Source of the DNA: WHSW01 sp963846165
GTDB lineage: Bacteria; Actinomycetota; Thermoleophilia; Solirubrobacterales; 70-9
Reading direction: 5' to 3'
Assembly (NCBI GenBank): GCA_963846165.1
Contig: CAWJUU010000007.1
Coordinates: 62,001-126,000 of the forward strand
DNA length: 64,000 bases
Made by a program: the position numbers and the translations under genes. Under the pieces are notes generated by a model. It worked only from the letters and a program-made list of their open reading frames with translations. It made no database searches and was not told the origin of the DNA. Position 1 is the stretch's first letter. Each line of letters starts with the position of its first letter. Positions 59,497-64,000 of this stretch are shown here, piece by piece.

Positions 59497-60420
59497 GTGG
59501 CCCTCACCGCCGTCGGCTCGATCGCGTTCGACAGCGTGCGCACGCCATTCGGTGAGCGCGAGCGGATGCTGGGTGGCTCCGCCGTGCACTTCGCGCTCGC
59601 CGCCAGCTTCTTCACCGAGGTTCGCGTGGTCGGGCCCGTCGGCGACGACTTCGGCGAGGAGCATCTGCGCTTGCTCGCCTCCCGCGGGATCGCGACCGAC
59701 GACATCGAGCACGTCGCCGGCGGCCATACCTTCTTCTGGCGCGGGCACTACGAGCACGACATGAACGTCGCCCACACTGACGAGACGCAGCTGAACGTGT
59801 TCGCCGACTTCGTGCCCAAGCTCTCACCCGCCTCGCGCGCGTCCCAGATGCTCTTCCTCGGCAACATCCAGCCCGACCTCCAGCGCGACGTCCGCCGCCA
59901 GTCGTCCGCAAGCTTCGCGGCGCTCGACTCGATGAACCTCTGGATCGAGACCACCCGCGATCCGCTGCTCGCGGCGATCGCCGATGTCGACTGCCTGCTG
60001 CTCAACGACGCCGAGCTTCGGATGCTGACCGAGCAGCCGAACCTGGCCCAGGCCGCGCGCGCCTCGATGGAGCTCGGCCCGAAGGTCGTAATCGCCAAGC
60101 GGGGTGAGTACGGTGCCGCGTTGTTTACGCCCGAGGGCTCGTTCGCGATCCCCGGCCTCCCGCTCGAGGACGTTCGTGACCCGACCGGCGCCGGAGACTC
60201 GTTTGCGGGCGGCTTCCTCGGCTACCTCGATGGCGTCCGCATCGACGACTCCCATGACGAGCGCGCGCTGCGCCGGGCGATGGCCTACGGCTCGGTGATG
60301 GCCTCCTTCAACGTCGAGGACTTCGGCACCGAGCGGCTCGCCCGGCTGACCGCAAGCGAGATCGCCGAGCGCCTGGCCGCCTTCAAGCGCCTCACCCACT
60401 TCGACGAGACCGGGGCATAG
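59497..60420 (+). CDS. PfkB-family carbohydrate/nucleoside kinase
   Basis: 307 residues. N-terminal LGGSAVHFALAASFFTEVRVVGPVGDDFG and C-terminal DVRDPTGAGDSFAGGFLGYL, with the anion hole and catalytic Asp, are the two PfkB signatures. GTG start with TAGTCT (59482-59487) 9 nt before (leaderless). The substrate may be a ribose-type sugar or nucleoside; not readable. Followed after 200 bp by citrate synthase. Confidence 0.88.
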   Translation: MALTAVGSIAFDSVRTPFGERERMLGGSAVHFALAASFFTEVRVVGPVGDDFGEEHLRLLASRGIATDDIEHVAGGHTFFWRGHYEHDMNVAHTDETQLNVFADFVPKLSPASRASQMLFLGNIQPDLQRDVRRQSSASFAALDSMNLWIETTRDPLLAAIADVDCLLLNDAELRMLTEQPNLAQAARASMELGPKVVIAKRGEYGAALFTPEGSFAIPGLPLEDVRDPTGAGDSFAGGFLGYLDGVRIDDSHDERALRRAMAYGSVMASFNVEDFGTERLARLTASEIAERLAAFKRLTHFDETGA

Positions 60421-60627
60421 GGGAACGGCCCGGGCAGCGTTCGGACCTCGATTGGCGACTTGTTGCCGCATAGCGGCAACAAAGCGCCACTCACCGCCAA
60501 AGCCGGTCCTGGCCAGCGACGCGACGCCGCAGCCTCTACGCCGTTCACCCGCCGGCGACAAGTCGTGAGACCTCTAGCTGCGAGAATGGTGGGCGCGGAC
60601 GACGAAGAGATCGATCGAGGAGAGGCG
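60421..60627 (+). promoter_or_regulatory. Leader region of citrate synthase with a perfect hairpin
   Basis: GTTGCCGC-ATA-GCGGCAAC at about 60463-60481 is an 8-bp perfect hairpin, possibly the PfkB gene terminator or a 5' leader structure. No other gene is seen. GGAGAGG lies just before the citrate synthase ATG. Confidence 0.4.
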
Positions 60628-62031
60628 ATGTCGACGGAGCACGAGACTTCCCAGGACGGCGGCGGCGTGGCGACGACCGAGCAGGCCGAGGACACCCTGA
60701 CCGTCACCGACAACCGCACCGGCCGCAGCTACGAGATCGAGATCACCGACGACACGGTCCGGGCGATGGACCTGCGCCAGATCAAGGTCGCTGAGGGCGA
60801 CTTCGGGATGTTGTCCTACGACCCGGCCTTCCTCAACACCGCCTCGTGCCGGTCGTCGATCACCTACATCGATGGCGATGCGGGCACCCTCGAGCACCGC
60901 GGGATCCCGATCGAGCAGCTGTGTGAGCAGTCGAGCTACCTCGAGGTCGCCTTCCTGCTCGTCTACGGCGAGCTCCCGACTCAGGCGCAGCTCGAGCGCT
61001 GGAAGTTCGACATCACCCACCACACCTTCGTCCACGAGGACATCAAGCACCTGCTCGAGGCGTTCCGCTACGACGCGCATCCGATGGGGATGCTGCTCTC
61101 CAGCGTCGGCGCGCTCTCCACGTTCTATCCCGATGCCACCCACATCGACGACCCCGAGGAGCGCTACATGGCGGCCGTCCGGCTGATCGCCAAGATGCCG
61201 ACCCTGGCGGCGTTCGCGTTCCGCCACAACATGGGCCTCCCCTACGTCTACCCCGACAACGACCTCTCCTACTCGGGGAACTTCCTCTCGATGATGTACA
61301 AGAAGACCGAGGCCAAGTACGAGCCCGATCCGCGGCTGGAGAAGGCGCTGGACGTGCTCTTCATCCTTCACGCCGACCACGAGCAGAACTGCTCAACCAA
61401 TGCGGTGCGCGCGGTCGGCTCTTCGCAGGTCGATCCCTACTCGGCGGTGGCCGCTGGGGTGGCGGCGCTCTACGGGCCGCTGCACGGTGGCGCCAACGAG
61501 GCGGTGCTGCGGATGCTGCGCAGGATCGAGAAGGTGGAGAACATCCCCGGCTTCCTCGAGGGGGTGAAGAGCCGCGAGGAGAAGCTGATGGGCTTCGGCC
61601 ACCGGGTCTACAAGAACTACGACCCGAGGGCGCGGATCATCAAGAAGCACGTCGACGAGGTGCTCGAAGCGACCGAGTACAACCCGCTGATCGAGATCGC
61701 GACCGAGCTCGAGAAGCAGGCGCTCGAGGACGAGTTCTTCACCTCCCGCAAGCTGTACCCGAACGTCGACTTCTACTCGGGCTTGATCTACGAGGCGCTC
61801 GAGCTGCCGACCGAGATGTTCACGGTGATGTTCGCGATCCCGCGCACCTCGGGCTGGGTCGCCCAATGGCTCGAGATGGTCGACGACCCCGAGCAGAAGA
61901 TCGCTCGGCCGCGTCAGGTCTACACCGGCCCCCGGGAGGTCGAGTACACGCCGATCGCCGACCGCGAGGGACCCGAGAAGATCCGCAACGAGGCCGTGCG
62001 GCGACCGATTCGCAAGCGCCGCGGCGCCTGA
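60628..62031 (+). CDS. gltA: Citrate synthase (type I)
   Basis: 467 residues. The N-terminal disordered ~25 residues precede the small beta domain (LTVTDNRTGRSYEIEITDD). Catalytic histidines lie in LHGGANEAVL and GFGHRVYKNYDPRA, the catalytic Asp in VDFYSGLIYEAL, with PRTSGWVAQWLEM and CoA-side RPRQVYTG. It condenses acetyl-CoA and oxaloacetate to citrate. ATG at 60628 chosen for its ribosome site; upstream codons are not family-like. Confidence 0.95.
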   Translation: MSTEHETSQDGGGVATTEQAEDTLTVTDNRTGRSYEIEITDDTVRAMDLRQIKVAEGDFGMLSYDPAFLNTASCRSSITYIDGDAGTLEHRGIPIEQLCEQSSYLEVAFLLVYGELPTQAQLERWKFDITHHTFVHEDIKHLLEAFRYDAHPMGMLLSSVGALSTFYPDATHIDDPEERYMAAVRLIAKMPTLAAFAFRHNMGLPYVYPDNDLSYSGNFLSMMYKKTEAKYEPDPRLEKALDVLFILHADHEQNCSTNAVRAVGSSQVDPYSAVAAGVAALYGPLHGGANEAVLRMLRRIEKVENIPGFLEGVKSREEKLMGFGHRVYKNYDPRARIIKKHVDEVLEATEYNPLIEIATELEKQALEDEFFTSRKLYPNVDFYSGLIYEALELPTEMFTVMFAIPRTSGWVAQWLEMVDDPEQKIARPRQVYTGPREVEYTPIADREGPEKIRNEAVRRPIRKRRGA

Positions 62032-62369
62032 CCTACAAGGTCACAGTCCGCCACGGCCCGCGCGTCGAGCGCGAGCAGCTCGACGACCTCGATGCGGCAG
62101 TCGCTGCACTCGAGCGTCGCGCGGGCGCCGTTCGAGCGGACGGCCCGCTGCCGGCGACGAAGATGCTGCGCGAATTCGAGCCCGCCGAACGGGTCGCGGC
62201 CCGACTCGAGATCTCAACCGGCGGCACCTTTCGCGGCACCAGCGCGGGCGTCGACGTGATGGGCGACGGTGCCGTGGTCGCCTTCGCCGGCGGAGTGAGG
62301 CGCCGGCCACTCGAGCCGCTCGCGGGCGAGACGCCCTTCGACGCCATCCGCCGCGAGCTCGCGGGCTGA
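62028..62369 (+). CDS. Small conserved protein downstream of citrate synthase
   Basis: 113 residues. It reads LTYKVTVRHGPRVEREQLDDLDAAVAALERRAGAVRA, a strand-helix-strand with a conserved-looking body, and ends TPFDAIRRELAG. No ATG/GTG/TTG start fits; a CTG at 62028, overlapping the citrate synthase TGA by 2 nt, is the only in-frame candidate near the first conserved residues. Not recognised. It may be translated by coupling to gltA. Confidence 0.5.
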   Translation: MTYKVTVRHGPRVEREQLDDLDAAVAALERRAGAVRADGPLPATKMLREFEPAERVAARLEISTGGTFRGTSAGVDVMGDGAVVAFAGGVRRRPLEPLAGETPFDAIRRELAG

Positions 62370-62376
62370 CGGCGCA

Positions 62377-63726
62377 CTAGGCTGATCGCGGATGGAGCCG
62401 CAGGAAGTCGAGATCCCGAAGGGCAGCTACGCCGCGGGCCGCCGCGTGCGCCTGCCGCGCGGCGCCGAGCGGCCGATCCGGGTCTATGTGAACGGGATCG
62501 AGCAGGCCGAGGGCACCGACTATGGGGTCCGGGGCGGTGAGGTGGTGTTCGCCCGGCCGATCGTCAAGGAGACGGTGACGCCGGGACGCTGGATGGCGAT
62601 GTACCTCGGCCTCTTCGGTACATACCGCAAGAACGAGACCGTCGACATCGAGTACCGGCTCGGCGGCCAGACCAAGCTCGCCTCGGACGTCGAGATCCTG
62701 CCCGATTAGGCCGGCGCGGCCGGTGGTCTCCGCGAGGCCGACCAGGTCGGCGACCCGCTCGCGGTGCTGGCGGGCAGTGCCGAGCAGCTCGGCGCCGACG
62801 CGGGCGCGCTTGAGCAGGAAGTGGACGTCGTGCTCCCAGGTGAAGCCGATCCCGCCGAAGGTCTGGATCGCGTCGTGGGTGACCGAGGTGGCGGCGTCGG
62901 ATGCGCGTGCCTTCGCCATCGATGCCGCGAGCGCCAGTGACTCGGGCTCGGCATCGGCGCACCAGGCGGCGTAGTAGACGAGCGAACGCGCCTCCTCGAC
63001 ATCCCACAGCATTCCGGCGAGCCGGTGCGAGACGGCCTGGTAGGCGCCGATCGGGCGCTCGAACTGCTCGCGCTCCTTGGCGTAGTCGACCGACATGTCG
63101 AGCGCCCTCTGGGCAACCCCGACGAGCTCCGCAGCGAGCGCGACGGTTCCGGTGTCAACGGCGCCCTCGACCTCGCCGGGCAGTGGATCGCCGCCGTCGG
63201 CGCTGACCCGGAAGTAGGCGCGGGTGGTGTCGATCAGATCGAGCCGCTCGAGCGTCGCCGTCGCCGTCTCGACCAGCTTCGCGCCCTCGCCGTCGGCGAG
63301 CACGAGGACCGCGCTGCCCCCCGCGGCGCCAACGATCGGATCGGGGTCGGCGGTCAGCTCGGCTGCGCCCCGAGCCTCGCCGGATGCGATCCCGGGCAGC
63401 CACCTCTGCTTCTGCTCGTCTGACCCGGCGGCCTCGATCACGGCACCGGCGTAGGCGTTGGAGATCAAGGGTGTGGGCGCACATACGTAGCCGAGCTCCT
63501 CCTGGAGGATGACCAGCTCGACCGCGCCGAGACCCTGACCGCCGTACTCCTCGGAGATCGCGATCCCCGGCCAGCCGAGCTCGCTGATCTCGCTCCAGAG
63601 CGCTTCGTCGTAGGGGTTGTCTGACTCGGCGAGCTCGCGGACCTTCTCCGGCTTGAAGCGGCTGGCGAGGAAGTCGTGCGCGGTCGACTTGATCTCGCGC
63701 TGCTCGTCGTTGAAGTCGAAGTCCAT
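62377..63726 (-). CDS. Acyl-CoA dehydrogenase
   Basis: The first ~340 residues match the family: DFDFNDEQREIKSTAHDFLA, GWPGIAISEEYGGQGLGAVELVIL, a weakly conserved middle, then FERPIGAYQAVSHRLAGMLWDVEEARSL and IQTFGGIGFTWEHDVHFLLKRA. It lacks the usual catalytic Glu pattern clearly, as in FadE/ChsE heterodimer subunits. The frame runs ~110 codons past the family end (about 62707) opposite the 62392 gene; a lost stop or an indel near the end is likely. ATG at 63726, 13 nt after the next gene's stop. Confidence 0.8.
   Translation of the reverse strand: MDFDFNDEQREIKSTAHDFLASRFKPEKVRELAESDNPYDEALWSEISELGWPGIAISEEYGGQGLGAVELVILQEELGYVCAPTPLISNAYAGAVIEAAGSDEQKQRWLPGIASGEARGAAELTADPDPIVGAAGGSAVLVLADGEGAKLVETATATLERLDLIDTTRAYFRVSADGGDPLPGEVEGAVDTGTVALAAELVGVAQRALDMSVDYAKEREQFERPIGAYQAVSHRLAGMLWDVEEARSLVYYAAWCADAEPESLALAASMAKARASDAATSVTHDAIQTFGGIGFTWEHDVHFLLKRARVGAELLGTARQHRERVADLVGLAETTGRAGLIGQDLDVRGELGLAAEPVLDVDGLVLAVCTEEAEVHRHPASRRHRLLDDRPGEHHLTAPDPIVGALGLLDPVHIDPDRPLGAARQAHAAARGVAALRDLDFLRLHPRSA
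62392..62709 (+). CDS. Small conserved protein of unknown function
   Basis: 105 residues, mostly beta: VEIPKGSYAAGRRVRLPRGA, IRVYVNGIEQAEGTDYGVRGGEVVFARPI, then WMAMYLGLFGTYRKNETVDIEYRLGG. No signal peptide. TAGGCT (62378-62383) ends 8 nt before the ATG. I believe relatives exist in Thermoleophilia but know no function. It is fully antisense to the overlong end of the acyl-CoA dehydrogenase frame opposite. Confidence 0.62.
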   Translation: MEPQEVEIPKGSYAAGRRVRLPRGAERPIRVYVNGIEQAEGTDYGVRGGEVVFARPIVKETVTPGRWMAMYLGLFGTYRKNETVDIEYRLGGQTKLASDVEILPD

Positions 63727-63739
63727 CGTCTCGAGGCCG

Positions 63740-64000
63740 CTAGCGGAGCTTCGGCAATCCGAGCACCCGTTCGGCGACGATGTTCTTGAGCACATCGCTG
63801 GTGCCGCCCTCGATCGAGTTCGCCCGCGAGCGCAGGAAGCGATACGCCCAGGGGTTGTCGCTGGCAAGCGTCTCGGCGCCGCCAACTTCGAGCGCGAGCT
63901 CGGTCAGCGCCTGATTCGCCGACGACCACTGGAGCTTCGCGATCGAGCCCTCGGGCCCGGGGGTCCCGACCTTCATCGTCGCGGTCAGTGCCCGGAACGC
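63740..64000 (-). CDS. Acyl-CoA dehydrogenase, C-terminal part (cut by window edge)
   Basis: The visible 86 residues read PGPEGSIAKLQWSSANQALTELALE, then a linker and LRSRANSIEGGTSDVLKNIVAERVLGLPKLR. The IEGGTSD-x-LKNIVAERVLGLP ending is the C-terminal signature of FadE-type ACADs. The start is beyond the right edge. It lies just upstream of the second dehydrogenase, so the two probably form an alpha2beta2 complex as in steroid or acyl side-chain FadE pairs. Confidence 0.88.
   Translation of the reverse strand, partial: AFRALTATMKVGTPGPEGSIAKLQWSSANQALTELALEVGGAETLASDNPWAYRFLRSRANSIEGGTSDVLKNIVAERVLGLPKLR

Noticed and set aside
1..64000. CRISPR array, restriction-modification or toxin-antitoxin system
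   Set aside because: No regularly spaced direct repeats of 25-40 bp and no recognisable Cas, methylase, nuclease or toxin pair in the window.

Overview
The window is very GC-rich, with almost every third codon position G or C, and looks like an actinobacterium, most probably a soil Thermoleophilia/Solirubrobacterales-type lineage. This is inferred from family content: two BTAD/SARP-type giant regulators, wax-ester synthase, dodecin, the carboxyltransferase plus epsilon acyl-CoA carboxylase subunits, and secreted proteins with the SVGSKQIRKNAVKTGEVKN-type N-terminal region that I know mainly from Thermoleophilia. No database search was possible.

Layout. 0-4.4 kb: a secreted GDPD phosphodiesterase (cut by the left edge), then a BTAD-NB-ARC-TPR regulator broken by two frameshifts and divergent from a 129-residue exported, C-terminally anchored protein. 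4.8-16.1 kb: an accessory island in a tRNA-Arg(ACG) gene. The tRNA 3' half lies at the left edge, an intact tRNA in the middle (10.7 kb) and a decayed 5' half at the right edge. The left part holds phage-type genes and a second BTAD regulator/129-residue protein pair. The right part holds a damaged FAD oxidase, a GntR regulator, two NTF2-like proteins and a metallo-beta-lactamase-fold protein. No integrase remains. 16-32 kb: mixed metabolic and envelope genes: PLP decarboxylase coupled to an HD-domain protein, wax-ester synthase, L,D-transpeptidase, cupin, D-threonine-aldolase-like enzyme, a second FAD oxidase, enoyl-CoA hydratase, a GH-like secreted enzyme, a secreted beta-propeller and two tRNA-Ser genes. 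32-37.6 kb: ECF sigma factor, UDP-glucuronate decarboxylase, two GT4 glycosyltransferases (one frameshifted) and an ATP-grasp ligase. 37.6-44.7 kb: acyl-CoA mutase, acyl-CoA carboxylase beta and epsilon subunits, ornithine-cyclodeaminase-like enzyme and dodecin. 44.8-52 kb: assimilatory sulfate reduction (sulfite reductase, APS reductase, ATP sulfurylase, APS kinase) followed by a PHP phosphatase, an Rrf2 regulator and a TauE/SafE exporter. 52-56 kb: an acyl-CoA dehydrogenase, APH-like kinase and HAD hydrolase that correspond to the three domains of the ACAD10/ACAD11 proteins. 55.7-64 kb: membrane protein, DEAD-box helicase, quinone oxidoreductase, PfkB kinase, citrate synthase, two small conserved proteins and a pair of acyl-CoA dehydrogenases (the last cut by the right edge).

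Cross-cutting signals. About twenty genes have a TANNNT -10 box 6-10 nt before the start codon and no room for a leader, so leaderless mRNA appears common. Ten copies of a small hairpin repeat (stem CGCTTT/AAAGCG) lie between genes in the first 33 kb. Single-base frameshifts are numerous and concentrated in the first 11 kb, while the core metabolic genes are intact.
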